Shown here piece by piece: positions 7,977 through 16,657 of a stretch of 64,000 nt of DNA. The position numbers and the translations under genes were made by a program. Where the stretch lies: assembly GCF_024346755.1 (NCBI RefSeq), contig NZ_AP024862.1, positions 310,001-374,000 on the forward strand, given 5' to 3'. The DNA comes from Vibrio aerogenes (lineage in GTDB: Bacteria; Pseudomonadota; Gammaproteobacteria; Enterobacterales; Vibrionaceae). Below the pieces are notes generated by a model. It made no database searches. It was not told the DNA's origin and saw only the letters and a list, made by a program, of their open reading frames with translations. Every line of letters starts with the position of its first letter. Position 1 is the first letter of the stretch.

Positions 7977-10679
7977 ATGAAAAAGTATCAAGTAGGAAAG
8001 TTATTGATAATGTCGATGTTCAAAAATTTGTCTATAAAATTTCGACTTATTATTCTGTGCATTATACCAACCGTTATTATTTGCTGGGGTGCATATTACT
8101 GGGCAGAGCAAACCCGGGCCCGTTTAAATGGTTACGCTGACATTACTTTAAAAGTGTCTGCGTTGGAACAGGTTTCTGCGCTTTCAACTGAATTTTACCG
8201 GCTGTTTACTTTGCGGAATCAGTCGGAATTAATTACTGAGGAGCAACAGGATAATTTCACGGTTTTAACCCGAAATCTGATTCATGAATTGCAACCTTAT
8301 CAGGGAGATTTATTTTCTTCGGTCGATAAACATGTCGTTATTGCCAACCTCAATGAACTGGCTCATCTGATCCAGCAACTGAATCAGGTGCATGGTGAGG
8401 ATCTGAGTGCGCAATCCATGTGGGGATTTGATTTAATGTATGAAATTCTGGCTGCGTTACAAAAACAGCTGGATTCTCAGGTTTCCCCGAAAACTTACCA
8501 GCTTTCAGCTGTATTTGATTACCTGAGCTGGTTTTTATACTGGGTTGAGCGTGAAGCATGGTTGATGCAGGACATTCGTCAGCACCGGAAAATTGATGTC
8601 TCACTGCGACAGGAATATTTTGAAGCGATTGCCCGGCAGCAAAGTTATCTGGATAACTTTGTGAATTTTGGTGCAACGGGGATGCAGCTGGAACAAATTA
8701 CGAAACTGTTGTCGAAAAAAGAATTTCAACGTTCGGGTATGTTGCGGGATAAAATCATGCGGGGTCAGATTGAACCTGAATTTCTTGAGCAGTATATCAA
8801 TGATCTTGAAAGTCAGCAGAACGCAATTTATCAGCTGTTTGCCGGTTTTTCTGCCACATTATCTAAATCGATTAATCAATATGTGAAAGAAGATAAACGT
8901 TCTATCCTGATGACGTTTATCTCAATATTTTTTATTTTGTGTGGCCTCATTTGGATTAGTGTCAGCACCTCCTACCGGATTTCTTCCAAACTGAATCTGA
9001 TTCTGCAAACGATGAATCGTTTAAATGATAAGAAGAGCAAAAATATTGAGCCGATTGCTGTTGACGGAAACGATGAGTTTTCCCGCTTTATCCTAAATTT
9101 AAATGAAATCATCCAGCAACTTTCTGAGCATGAAGCTTGTTTGATTCAGGCAAAAGAAGAAGCAATTGCAGCCAATCGTGCTAAAAGTGTTTTTCTGGCG
9201 AATATGTCGCATGAAATCCGCACGCCGTTGAATGGAATTGTCGGACTGACTGAAATCCTGACGATGAACGGCCTTAAGCCGGGTCAGCGGGATATTATCG
9301 CAGACATTGAAACATCTTCTCAGACGCTGTTAATTTTGATTAATGATATTCTTGATTTATCAAAAATCGAGTCCGGGCGTTTAACCATTTCCAGCCATAC
9401 ATTTAATTTAAAAGAGCTGGTATATGATACGGTCAACCTGATGAAATCTAATGCAGTGGCACAGTTTAATGAATTGCAAATTAAACTCGACAGTCACCTG
9501 CCGGATTATGTCATGACGGATGAATTCAGACTCAAACAGATTCTGACCAATCTGCTGTCCAATGCGACTAAGTTTACACAGGAAGGTTACATTACCACCT
9601 ATGTATCATTTGATGAGGCGTGTTCCCGGCTGGTCTTCCGGGTGGAGGATACCGGGATTGGTATCGATGCACAAAAATTGCCAACGATTTTTGAACTGTT
9701 CCGGCAGGAAGATGACAGCATTACCCGGCGATACGGAGGCACGGGACTTGGGCTGCCTATCTGTAAACAATTACTTGACTTGATGAATGGCTCTCTGGAT
9801 GTCGAATCGATCAAGGGGAAAGGAAGCTGTTTTGCTTTTTCTTTACCGGTTGAATTACCGCGTCAGTCGTCTGCTAACGAGATCAATTTTGATATTGATG
9901 CTTTGCTGATTTCGAATAAATCAATTTATACCCAGAATATTCAGCAGGATAGTTCCAGAATGGGGATTCGTTTAGTCACTGTGGAATCGATACAGGATGT
10001 TGATAAACAGGTACTTCGAAAACCAGATTTTGTTTTGTACTGCCCCTGCTTAACCCGGAGCGCAAATCGTGAGATTACCGAGCTGAGACTGATTTTCCCT
10101 GAATCCAGAATTATGACCTGTCAGCATCATCTGTTTATGAGCCGGGAACTGATTAATCTGGCGGATATGAATATTACGCTGCCGTTCCTTGGTATGCGTT
10201 TTGAAGCGGCGATCCGGGATGCATTAGTGGTGATGTCTGATTTGAATGATAATCATGCGTTACATGGTCAGTCATCGCGGGCCGGAATCCGGATTCTGGT
10301 TGTTGAAGATAATTTAATGAATCAGAAGATTGCCAGCTTTTTCCTGGATAAAGCAGAGTACGAATATACGGTTGTGAATAATGGTCAGGAAGCGTTGGAT
10401 GTCATTACTCAGGGAGGTCAGTACAGCGCTATTTTGATGGATTGCATGATGCCGGTCATGGATGGATTAACAGCGACGAAAAAAATTCGCAGCTGGGAAA
10501 TTGATAATCAGCTGGCACGTATTCCCATCATTGCATTGACGGCAAGTGTTTTAGACGAAGATATTGAGAAATGCTACGAAGCCGGCATGGATGCTTATCT
10601 GCCCAAACCTTATAAGTCTGAGCAACTACTCAAGGTATTTAATGAATTACAGGTTTACTCATCGGGTGGGGAAATATAA
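7977..10679 (+). CDS. Hybrid sensor histidine kinase/response regulator
   Basis: 900 residues from an ATG preceded by AGGA. Layout: membrane helix near 25-43, a long helical periplasmic domain (about 45-305), a second helix near 307-327, a HAMP-like linker, HisKA with the phosphorylated His412 in FLANMSHEIRTPLNG, and HATPase with N-box N525-LLSN, DTGIG and GGTGLGL. A degenerate spacer of about 140 residues follows, and then a C-terminal receiver with phospho-acceptor Asp822 in ILMDCMMPVMDG. There is no Hpt domain, so phosphate would pass to a separate Hpt protein. It is divergent from the PstS-like/beta-barrel pair, 82 bases apart, which suggests a functional link. The signal is unknown. Confidence 0.9.
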   Translation: MKKYQVGKLLIMSMFKNLSIKFRLIILCIIPTVIICWGAYYWAEQTRARLNGYADITLKVSALEQVSALSTEFYRLFTLRNQSELITEEQQDNFTVLTRNLIHELQPYQGDLFSSVDKHVVIANLNELAHLIQQLNQVHGEDLSAQSMWGFDLMYEILAALQKQLDSQVSPKTYQLSAVFDYLSWFLYWVEREAWLMQDIRQHRKIDVSLRQEYFEAIARQQSYLDNFVNFGATGMQLEQITKLLSKKEFQRSGMLRDKIMRGQIEPEFLEQYINDLESQQNAIYQLFAGFSATLSKSINQYVKEDKRSILMTFISIFFILCGLIWISVSTSYRISSKLNLILQTMNRLNDKKSKNIEPIAVDGNDEFSRFILNLNEIIQQLSEHEACLIQAKEEAIAANRAKSVFLANMSHEIRTPLNGIVGLTEILTMNGLKPGQRDIIADIETSSQTLLILINDILDLSKIESGRLTISSHTFNLKELVYDTVNLMKSNAVAQFNELQIKLDSHLPDYVMTDEFRLKQILTNLLSNATKFTQEGYITTYVSFDEACSRLVFRVEDTGIGIDAQKLPTIFELFRQEDDSITRRYGGTGLGLPICKQLLDLMNGSLDVESIKGKGSCFAFSLPVELPRQSSANEINFDIDALLISNKSIYTQNIQQDSSRMGIRLVTVESIQDVDKQVLRKPDFVLYCPCLTRSANREITELRLIFPESRIMTCQHHLFMSRELINLADMNITLPFLGMRFEAAIRDALVVMSDLNDNHALHGQSSRAGIRILVVEDNLMNQKIASFFLDKAEYEYTVVNNGQEALDVITQGGQYSAILMDCMMPVMDGLTATKKIRSWEIDNQLARIPIIALTASVLDEDIEKCYEAGMDAYLPKPYKSEQLLKVFNELQVYSSGGEI

Positions 10680-10685
10680 TCCGTG

Positions 10686-11150
10686 TTAATCATCCCGAAG
10701 TTTTTGATGTTGTAATTCCAGCAGTGGGAGCCAGTGAACTTTGATACCTGCCTGCAGAAACATATCCTGGCTGACCTGAATTTTATCTCCCCAACGAGAT
10801 AGGAAATCTTCTGTCTGCTCCGGGCAGAAGACAGCAGAGATGCCTGTCTGAATAATTTTTGCGGCACAGTTCGGGCAGGGAAAGTGAGTGACATAGATAT
10901 CACATCCGTCGAGATCCCGTTTTGCAAATAAAATTGCATTTTCTTCGGCATGCAATGTTTTCAGATATTTCATTTCACGATCATCAATATCGACACTGTC
11001 GGAGATACCATGTGGGTAACCGTTGAAGCCAACGGAGACGATACGGTTCTGTTTAGTAATGACAGCACCCACTTGTGTCGACGGGTCTTTACTCCAGGAA
11101 GCGACTAATTCTGCCATTTGATAAAATCGATGTGCCCATTTTGATATCAT
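10686..11150 (-). CDS. Deoxycytidylate (dCMP) deaminase family protein
   Basis: 154 residues. Zinc and catalytic motifs of the cytidine/deoxycytidylate deaminase fold are intact: HAEEN (zinc His and catalytic Glu) and PCPNCAAK (two zinc Cys). The opening KDPSTQVGAVI and the GFNGYPHG loop fit the ComEB/dCMP-deaminase branch, which converts dCMP to dUMP for dTTP synthesis. The gene is convergent with the hybrid kinase, only six bases apart, and the next feature behind it is the CsrB locus. Length is normal. It could act on other deoxynucleotides, but the dCMP assignment is the most likely. Confidence 0.85.
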   Translation of the reverse strand: MISKWAHRFYQMAELVASWSKDPSTQVGAVITKQNRIVSVGFNGYPHGISDSVDIDDREMKYLKTLHAEENAILFAKRDLDGCDIYVTHFPCPNCAAKIIQTGISAVFCPEQTEDFLSRWGDKIQVSQDMFLQAGIKVHWLPLLELQHQKLRDD

Positions 11151-11364
11151 TCAGGTTTTCCTTTTCTTGTCCGTCATTTCAGCCATATCTTGTTTCTGTG
11201 AATCCTGCTTCTTGAAGTCACTTGAGTCAATTACTTATACATAAATAAATACTATTGTAGTTTGACGTTCAGATGAACCCTTCTGACCATATTTATTTAC
11301 GGGGGTATATTTCTGTCTGTCGTGGTTGCAGGGGATGAGCGTATCGTAAAATGTCGACGTTTCC

Positions 11365-11382
11365 TGTAAGAGATATCTCACA
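11365..11382. promoter_or_regulatory. GacA/VarA (UvrY) binding box upstream of csrB
   Basis: TGTAAGAGATATCTCACA matches the 18-base GacA/UvrY palindrome TGTAAG-N6-CTTACA with one mismatch. It lies about 165 bases before the inferred csrB start, the usual distant position for this activator. Between them is an AT-rich stretch (about 11410-11475) where IHF-assisted bending would be plausible. Confidence 0.82.
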
Positions 11383-11539
11383 GCCATTGTAGGACATGGC
11401 TGCTTTTCGATATGACTTTTCGCTATTGTTTTTGATTAAATTATTGAAATTAAATAAAAATAAATAATTAGGCAATATCACGGTGAAGTTGTTAAATGAT
11501 CTTCCGGGTTTTCCGGGCGGACATATTATCTTAATCTTA

Positions 11540-11827
11540 AGTTGTCAGCAGGATGTTGAACAAGCACTCAGGGATTGATGCGCTTCAGGAAGAAGACAAG
11601 ACTATTCAGGACGAGTAGTCAGCCAGGAAGGCTTTTGAGAAACATGGATAGTTTTTTCTGTCAGGAAGACAGGATAACGGACACCGCCAGGAAGGCGATG
11701 AAATGGAATGTGCTAAAGGATTTAGCGGATTGTCATGGAATAGATGCAGGGAGCATTGTTAGTAGCCGGATTGCTGCGCACAAGGTCAGGAACCCCGCCA
11801 GACGTAAGTTTGGTGGGGTTTTCTTTA
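11540..11827 (+). ncRNA. csrB: CsrB-family regulatory RNA
   Basis: About 288 bases with roughly 17 GGA motifs, nine of them AGGA, many in small hairpin loops such as GCCAGGAAGGC and GTCAGGAAGAC. The 3' part (GCAGGGAGCA, then AGTAGCCGGATTGCTGCG) closely follows the conserved end of E. coli CsrB (GCAGGGAGCA, AGTAGCTGGAATGCTGCG). It closes with a 10-bp terminator hairpin (11791-11820) and a T-rich tail. CsrB-type RNAs bind many copies of CsrA and remove it from mRNAs. A -10-like TATCTT sits just before the inferred start, and a Gac box lies upstream. A 96-codon frame across it (11575-11865) is judged spurious. Only one copy is in the window; vibrios often have several. Confidence 0.9.
11791..11827 (+). 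terminator. Intrinsic terminator of csrB
   Basis: AACCCCGCCA pairs with TGGTGGGGTT across a 10-base loop and is followed by TTCTTT. Confidence 0.85.
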
Positions 11828-11904
11828 TGGGCGTTAATATTGTTAAATGGACCGCTACCCTGTAGGATGAGCTCATTTTTCCGGATAATGAAGAGTTCGA
11901 ATGT

Positions 11905-12315
11905 ATGCAAGCTGAAGTCACATGGATTGAAGGGTTGAAGTTTCTGGGCCAATCCGGTTCCGGCCATAGTGTGGTTATGGATGGTAATCAGGGAGAGTCT
12001 GCACCGAGTCCGATGGAGGTCGTATTGATGGCTGCGGGTGGTTGTAGCTCGGTTGATGTTGTCGATGGCTTAAAAAGTGCTGATCAGCAGGTTTTGGGGT
12101 GTCGTGCAAAACTGACAACTGAACGTCGTGAAACTGCGCCACGGGTTTTTACACAAATTAATATTCATTTTGAAGTCAAAGGGATTGCTCTTGATCCTAC
12201 CGTCGTTGCTCAGGTGACTTCTGACTCGTTACAAAAGTATTGCTCAGTCTGTTTGATGCTGGGTCACTGGGTTGAAATGACGCATACCTGGCAAATTATC
12301 GATGTCGACGAATAA
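11905..12315 (+). CDS. OsmC-family protein, YhfA type
   Basis: 136 residues closely matching the pattern of E. coli YhfA: MQAEVTWIEGLKFLGQSGSGH, then APSPMEVVLMAAGGCSSVDVV, and a KYCSVCLMLG end. The two conserved cysteines (in GGCSS and KYCSV) are those used by OsmC/Ohr proteins to reduce hydroperoxides, although YhfA members have no proven substrate. It is expected to be a cytosolic dimer. The stop overlaps the start of the following AraC regulator by 14 bases, so the two are probably co-transcribed. It lies just after csrB, but the csrB terminator separates them. Confidence 0.88.
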   Translation: MQAEVTWIEGLKFLGQSGSGHSVVMDGNQGESAPSPMEVVLMAAGGCSSVDVVDGLKSADQQVLGCRAKLTTERRETAPRVFTQINIHFEVKGIALDPTVVAQVTSDSLQKYCSVCLMLGHWVEMTHTWQIIDVDE

Positions 12316-13138
12316 CCGTCATCAACGTCCGAAAAAGACCACATGGCATTTACATCCCCGGCTGGATATTCAGCAAGCGCCTTCTGATGTCTTTATGAAT
12401 TTTGAAGCGTTTGTTTCAAACACAGAAACAAGAGTTCACAGCCATCCGTGGGGACAGGTACAGCTTATCTCTGGCGGAATTCTGGAAATGGAGGCAGAAG
12501 GCACCCGTTTTCTGGCGCCGCCTCACCTGGCTATCTGGGTGCCAGCAGGGACGACACACCGTAGTTACAATCGCAGGCCGATAGAATACTGTTCCCTGAA
12601 CATTGATATGTCTTTAACAGAGGCTTTTCCGGCAAAGACCAGCCTGATCAGTGTGACGCCAATCATTACGGCTATTATTGAAGACTTCCGGCTGCGTCAG
12701 ATTGGTATTCCTGAGACAGAAAAAGATCAGCGCCTGATACAGGTGCTGCTGGATCAACTATCCGCACAGGAAGTAGAGCAGCATTTTATCCCCGTTTCCC
12801 AGCATAAATATCTGGCGCCGGTACTTGCGTATGTCGAGGTATATCCGGCGGATAATACCAGCCTGAAAGAGTGGGCTCAGCGGGTACATACAACGGAAAG
12901 AACACTGGCCCGATATTGTCAGACTGAGTTGGGAATGAGCTTTACGGAGTGGCGTTTGCGCGTTCGGTATCTTTACTCTATGGAATTACTCAGAAATGGT
13001 CGTTCGGTTAAACAGGTTGCGCTGACGCTGGGATACCGTCAGGCGAGCCCTTTTATCAGCATGTTTAAAAAATATGCAGGGATCACGCCTGAACAGTATA
13101 AATACAGATTACTGCCTGTGATTCAGGATGAAAGTTAA
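12302..13138 (+). CDS. AraC-family regulator with cupin sensor domain
   Basis: 278 residues. The N-terminal half has a cupin pattern (THSHPWGQVQLISGG-like, and PPHLAIWVPAGTTHRSYN near 75-95). The C-terminal 100 residues hold the double AraC HTH, with RVHTTERTLARYCQTELGMSF for the first and VALTLGYRQASPFISMFKKYAGITPEQYK for the second. It overlaps the 3' end of the OsmC-like gene, so it should be expressed with it and may control it. Its own 3' end overlaps that of the convergent M14-like gene by 30 bases. The ligand is unknown; cupin-AraC proteins often respond to small organic compounds. Confidence 0.88.
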   Translation: MSTNNRHQRPKKTTWHLHPRLDIQQAPSDVFMNFEAFVSNTETRVHSHPWGQVQLISGGILEMEAEGTRFLAPPHLAIWVPAGTTHRSYNRRPIEYCSLNIDMSLTEAFPAKTSLISVTPIITAIIEDFRLRQIGIPETEKDQRLIQVLLDQLSAQEVEQHFIPVSQHKYLAPVLAYVEVYPADNTSLKEWAQRVHTTERTLARYCQTELGMSFTEWRLRVRYLYSMELLRNGRSVKQVALTLGYRQASPFISMFKKYAGITPEQYKYRLLPVIQDES

Positions 13139-13975
13139 ACCTCCGGTAATGGCGGCCACCTGCACATCATCGCATTGCTCACGGGTCAGTTCATCCGGAC
13201 AGACTCTGGTCGTCGTCCGGAAGTAGCAGTTTGTTAATCCGTTACATCGTCTGAGTGCTTTCATTGCGATATGACTGACGCCGCCTTTCATATCACCATC
13301 TTCCCCAAACTCAGTTTTTAAAACCTGCTCAGCGGCCGACATGATCGCCTTCTGAAATGGATATTGAGGGTTTTCTGTATCGGTCACCAGGCTGAATGCT
13401 CTGCGGGTTGACCGGATATGATGTGTCTGCTGTGCAGAATCATCTGGCTCAGGTGTGGTTTCCTGAAGGTCGAAGTGAGCAATGACTTTCGATGAATAGG
13501 CGGCAATCAGCCGAATCAGATGAGATGACTCTTCACAAGGGCTGGCTGAATAAAAATGACAGTCTGGGTCGTATGTGTGTGGATCCTGAATATTTGAGCT
13601 TTCATAGCTTCTGGGGCTGACACAGGGCACACATAATAAGTTGAAGTATTTTGTATATGATGAGGCTTCAGTTTCCAGAAACCGGAGGAGCCCTGAAATG
13701 CTGCTGCAATCCTGTCCGTGAACACCACCAGTGAGTAAAATCACCGGATGTTTATCATGCCAGTTCTTATTTTTCAGATAGTACAACGGATAGCGTTCCG
13801 GATCGCAGGACAGAACACCATATCTGGAGATGATGAAATTATTTTCCAGATGCATGATACGTTTAACGACATCAGTTTGGTAGTTCGTTTCCCCGGTTTC
13901 ATCATGTCTTGTCCCTTCTGTGGTTTTCTCTGGCCTGTGACCGGGCACCTGCATTAAGTGATAAGGTGAAATCAT
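13109..13975 (-). CDS. M14-family zinc carboxypeptidase-like protein
   Basis: 288 residues from the ATG at 13975, which follows AAAGGA at a good distance. The frame is open for 93 more codons upstream, but that part looks non-coding. The fold signals of M14 peptidases are visible: VILLTGGVHGQD as the first zinc-site motif (usually HGxE, here HGQD) and IAHFDLQETTPE, containing the third zinc His and a DLxE motif. Related proteins are DUF2817 and succinylglutamate-desuccinylase-like enzymes. The second zinc ligand being Asp instead of Glu is unusual. No signal peptide, so probably cytosolic. The substrate is unknown, and peptidase or amidase activity is inferred. Confidence 0.65.
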   Translation of the reverse strand: MISPYHLMQVPGHRPEKTTEGTRHDETGETNYQTDVVKRIMHLENNFIISRYGVLSCDPERYPLYYLKNKNWHDKHPVILLTGGVHGQDCSSISGLLRFLETEASSYTKYFNLLCVPCVSPRSYESSNIQDPHTYDPDCHFYSASPCEESSHLIRLIAAYSSKVIAHFDLQETTPEPDDSAQQTHHIRSTRRAFSLVTDTENPQYPFQKAIMSAAEQVLKTEFGEDGDMKGGVSHIAMKALRRCNGLTNCYFRTTTRVCPDELTREQCDDVQVAAITGGLTFILNHRQ

Positions 13976-14431
13976 GTTAGTCCTTTGAACGTTTTTGACG
14001 TTATCAGATTGGAAAATACGTGTGTTCGTCCACTCAGACCATCCGGAAGAACCCGTCATCTGGTGGATACAATCACCACTTGTTTTATTATCAGAATTTA
14101 TAGGGTCTGTTGACCTTTTGAGTACATTTTTGCAGCAAATAACAGGCGCCATGGAGATGGACCATGCCGGTTTGCTAAACAGGCGATTAATATCATTCAT
14201 CACACCTACATATAAGCGTAATAGCTGAATAGCCTGTTCGCAAATTGTAATCATATCCTGTTGATTTATAATGACTTGTTATTGAATGATTTATCAGTCT
14301 GTATATCCGTGTCCAGAATATCTCTTCGGATCATTTTTGCGAAAAACTGTATGTAAACCAGTCTTATGTCATGTTCTCACGGGAGAATAATCGTGGTAAA
14401 TTCAGGGTCCGGATACAGCAAAGGGTGAAAG
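13976..14431. other. Divergent intergenic region
   Basis: About 455 bases between the M14-like gene and the DUF808 gene. Promoters for both are expected. The upstream-open frame of the M14-like gene crosses it, but it has no ribosome binding site and no recognisable content. Nothing else is seen. Confidence 0.4.
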
Positions 14432-15337
14432 ATGGCGGGTCTGAGTTTACTGACATTACTGGATGATATAGCCACAACTTTAGATGATATTGCCGTGATG
14501 TCTAAAGTGGCTGCCAGAAAAACAGCCGGCGTTTTGGGTGACGATCTGGCTGTAAATGCACAGCAGGTATCTGGTGTTGCAGCAGAACGTGAAATCCCGG
14601 TCGTTTGGGCTGTGGCAAAAGGTTCGCTGAGAAATAAAATGATTCTGGTACCACTGGCCTGGTTGTTGAGTCTTTTTGCGCCGTGGATGATGATGCCTTT
14701 ACTTTTGATCGGCGGCTTATATTTGTGCTTTGAAGGCGCAGAGAAGCTGGCTGAGAAGTGGTTGCATGCATCAGATCCGGATGAGGATGAAGCGAGTCGT
14801 GAGGTCGCTGGACTTTCTGTTGAAGAGTATGAACAGCGAAAGGTTGCCGGTGCGATCAGGACAGATTTTATTCTTTCTGCTGAAATCATTGTGATAGCAC
14901 TGGGGACGGTTCAGGAGCAGAGTGCGCTCAATCAGATACTGGTGATGAGTTTTGTTGCAATTCTGATGACAGCCGGTGTTTACGGTATTGTGGCTGCAAT
15001 TGTAAAGCTTGATGATCTGGGTTTTTATCTGGAACGTCATGCAGGGCGCAGCCGGTTACTCAAAAATACCGGAAAAGTATTAGTCCACACCGCGCCAAAA
15101 TTGATGAAACTACTGACTGTTGTCGGGACGGCCGCGATGTTTTTAGTGGGAGGGAATTTAGTGATTCATCAGTGGTCTTTTGCACATCATCTCCTTGATC
15201 ATATGACGGGCTGGCTGCCTGAAAGCGGAAGCCTCCAGACAATAGCCGGACTGATTGTTCACAGTATTACCGGGCTGGTACTCGGCATGGTACTGGTTGT
15301 GGTCTGGCACCTGTTTAAGCGCCCATGGAGGGCTTGA
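14432..15337 (+). CDS. DUF808 (YedI-like) inner-membrane protein
   Basis: 301 residues, starting MAGLSLLTLLDDIATTLDDIAVMSK, the signature of the DUF808/YedI family. This is followed by KVAARKTAGVLGDDLAVNAQQVSG and about five membrane segments. A ribosome binding site (AAAGGGTG) precedes the ATG. The last eight codons (KRPWRA and the stop) lie inside a dispersed repeat that also ends the convergent pyrC gene. The C-terminus has therefore been set by a repeat insertion and may be shorter or different from that of relatives. The function of DUF808 proteins is unknown. Confidence 0.88.
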   Translation: MAGLSLLTLLDDIATTLDDIAVMSKVAARKTAGVLGDDLAVNAQQVSGVAAEREIPVVWAVAKGSLRNKMILVPLAWLLSLFAPWMMMPLLLIGGLYLCFEGAEKLAEKWLHASDPDEDEASREVAGLSVEEYEQRKVAGAIRTDFILSAEIIVIALGTVQEQSALNQILVMSFVAILMTAGVYGIVAAIVKLDDLGFYLERHAGRSRLLKNTGKVLVHTAPKLMKLLTVVGTAAMFLVGGNLVIHQWSFAHHLLDHMTGWLPESGSLQTIAGLIVHSITGLVLGMVLVVVWHLFKRPWRA

Positions 15338-15390
15338 GCGGTTTGCGGAGCCAGATATATCCAGATCAGAAAATTACTCAGAATGGTATG
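15316..15390. repeat. Dispersed repeat, half copy between DUF808 gene and pyrC
   Basis: The segment from TAAGCGCCCATGGAGGGC to AGAATGGTAT is nearly the same as 31663-31736. It covers the last codons of the DUF808 gene and the last codons of pyrC, so one repeat supplies both stop codons of this convergent pair. Confidence 0.85.
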
Positions 15391-16417
15391 ACTTCACTTT
15401 CCAGAGAACAGGCTCGCCACCGCGGATAGGTACCACAGTTTCATCACCAAACGGCATGGCTTCCGGAACTATCCAGCTTTCTTTCACTAATGTAATGGTC
15501 TCTGTATTTCTCGGAAGTCCGTAGAAATCCGGCCCGAAGTGGCTTGCAAATCCTTCCAGACGATCAAGGTGTCCGGCCTGTTCAAAGACTTCTGCATATA
15601 ATTCAACCGCCGCATGTGCTGTATAAGAGCCAGCACAGCCACAGGCCGTTTCTTTCTTATGCTTTGCATGTGGCGCTGAGTCTGTTCCGAGGAAGAACTT
15701 CGGACTGCCGGAGGTTGCAGCCTGAATCAGAGCTTGCTGGTGTGAATTACGCTTGAGGATCGGCAGACAATAAAAGTGCGGCTTAATCCCGCCAACCAGC
15801 ATGTGGTTCCGGTTATATAACAGGTGATGCGCTGTAATGGTGGCGGCAACATGGCTACCTGCCTGATGGACAAATGCCGCTGCCTCGGTGGTCGTAATAT
15901 GCTCCAGAACAATTTTCAGGCCCGGAAAATCCTGCACGACAGGCGCCAGAACCTCTTTTAAAAACGTCTTTTCCCGGTCAAAGATATCAATCTCATTTGT
16001 TGTGACTTCCCCATGGACAAGCAGTAGCATGCCAGTTTCCTGCATGGTTTCTAAGACCGGATAGATGTTTTTGACAGAAGTGACACCGGAGTCAGAGTTT
16101 GTTGTGGCCCCGGCTGGATAGAGTTTTGCCGCGACAATCAGGCCAGATGCTTTGGCCGCTCTGATTTCATCCGGTGTTGTATTATCCGTCAGATAGAGAG
16201 ACATCAGAGGTTTAAATGATGCTGCTGGTCCGGCACTCATGATGCGCTGATGGTATTCGGCTGCCAGTTGGGTCGTGGTAATGGGCGGAATCGTATTCGG
16301 CATGATCAGCGCGCGTCCGTTATAACGGCTGATATCCCGGACTGTATCTTTTAAAACCCCGCCATCGCGGAGATGCACGTGCCAGTCGTCAGGCCGGGTA
16401 ATTGTTAAAGCTGTCAT
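15374..16417 (-). CDS. pyrC: Dihydroorotase
   Basis: 347 residues from the ATG at 16417; an ATG five codons earlier is possible but less like the family. It catalyses ring closure of carbamoyl-aspartate to dihydroorotate in pyrimidine synthesis. Binuclear zinc-site motifs are intact: [22 protein letters not shown] with the carboxylated Lys, [14 protein letters not shown] and [17 protein letters not shown]...TACCGGC hairpin lies upstream at 16533-16556. The last residues (SYHSE and stop) are encoded by the dispersed repeat at 15316-15390, unlike the usual C-terminus of the enzyme. The catalytic part is complete, so it should be functional. Confidence 0.95.
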   Translation of the reverse strand: MTALTITRPDDWHVHLRDGGVLKDTVRDISRYNGRALIMPNTIPPITTTQLAAEYHQRIMSAGPAASFKPLMSLYLTDNTTPDEIRAAKASGLIVAAKLYPAGATTNSDSGVTSVKNIYPVLETMQETGMLLLVHGEVTTNEIDIFDREKTFLKEVLAPVVQDFPGLKIVLEHITTTEAAAFVHQAGSHVAATITAHHLLYNRNHMLVGGIKPHFYCLPILKRNSHQQALIQAATSGSPKFFLGTDSAPHAKHKKETACGCAGSYTAHAAVELYAEVFEQAGHLDRLEGFASHFGPDFYGLPRNTETITLVKESWIVPEAMPFGDETVVPIRGGEPVLWKVKSYHSE

Positions 16418-16532
16418 AGAAGATTCCACCATGTATAAGTTGTAAGAAATAAACTGCGTACTTTTGTTGAAAGTTCCACAGGCCGGGCGACAGGATAATA
16501 GAAGAAAAAGTAATGGATTTCACCCATTAATT

Positions 16533-16556
16533 GCCGGTATGGTTACCCGTACCGGC
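16533..16556. other. Inverted repeat between pyrC and the MOSC gene
   Basis: GCCGGTA and TACCGGC form a stem in the divergent spacer, about 115 bases before pyrC. A leader or operator role is possible. No regulator can be named. Confidence 0.4.
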
Positions 16557-16657
16557 CAATAGCCGGAATCATGCCTCCTTTGGCTGTTCAGGTATAATTT
16601 TATCCGGATCACCGGAATGTAATGATGAGAAAGTAACAACCCAAAAAAGGAAAGAAA

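Noticed and set aside
11575..11865. 96-codon open frame
   Set aside because: It lies wholly over the CsrB-type RNA and its terminator and has no ribosome binding site or protein-like composition.
13976..14254. N-terminal 93-codon extension of the M14-like gene
   Set aside because: A strong ribosome binding site precedes the internal ATG at 13975, and the extension has no family content.
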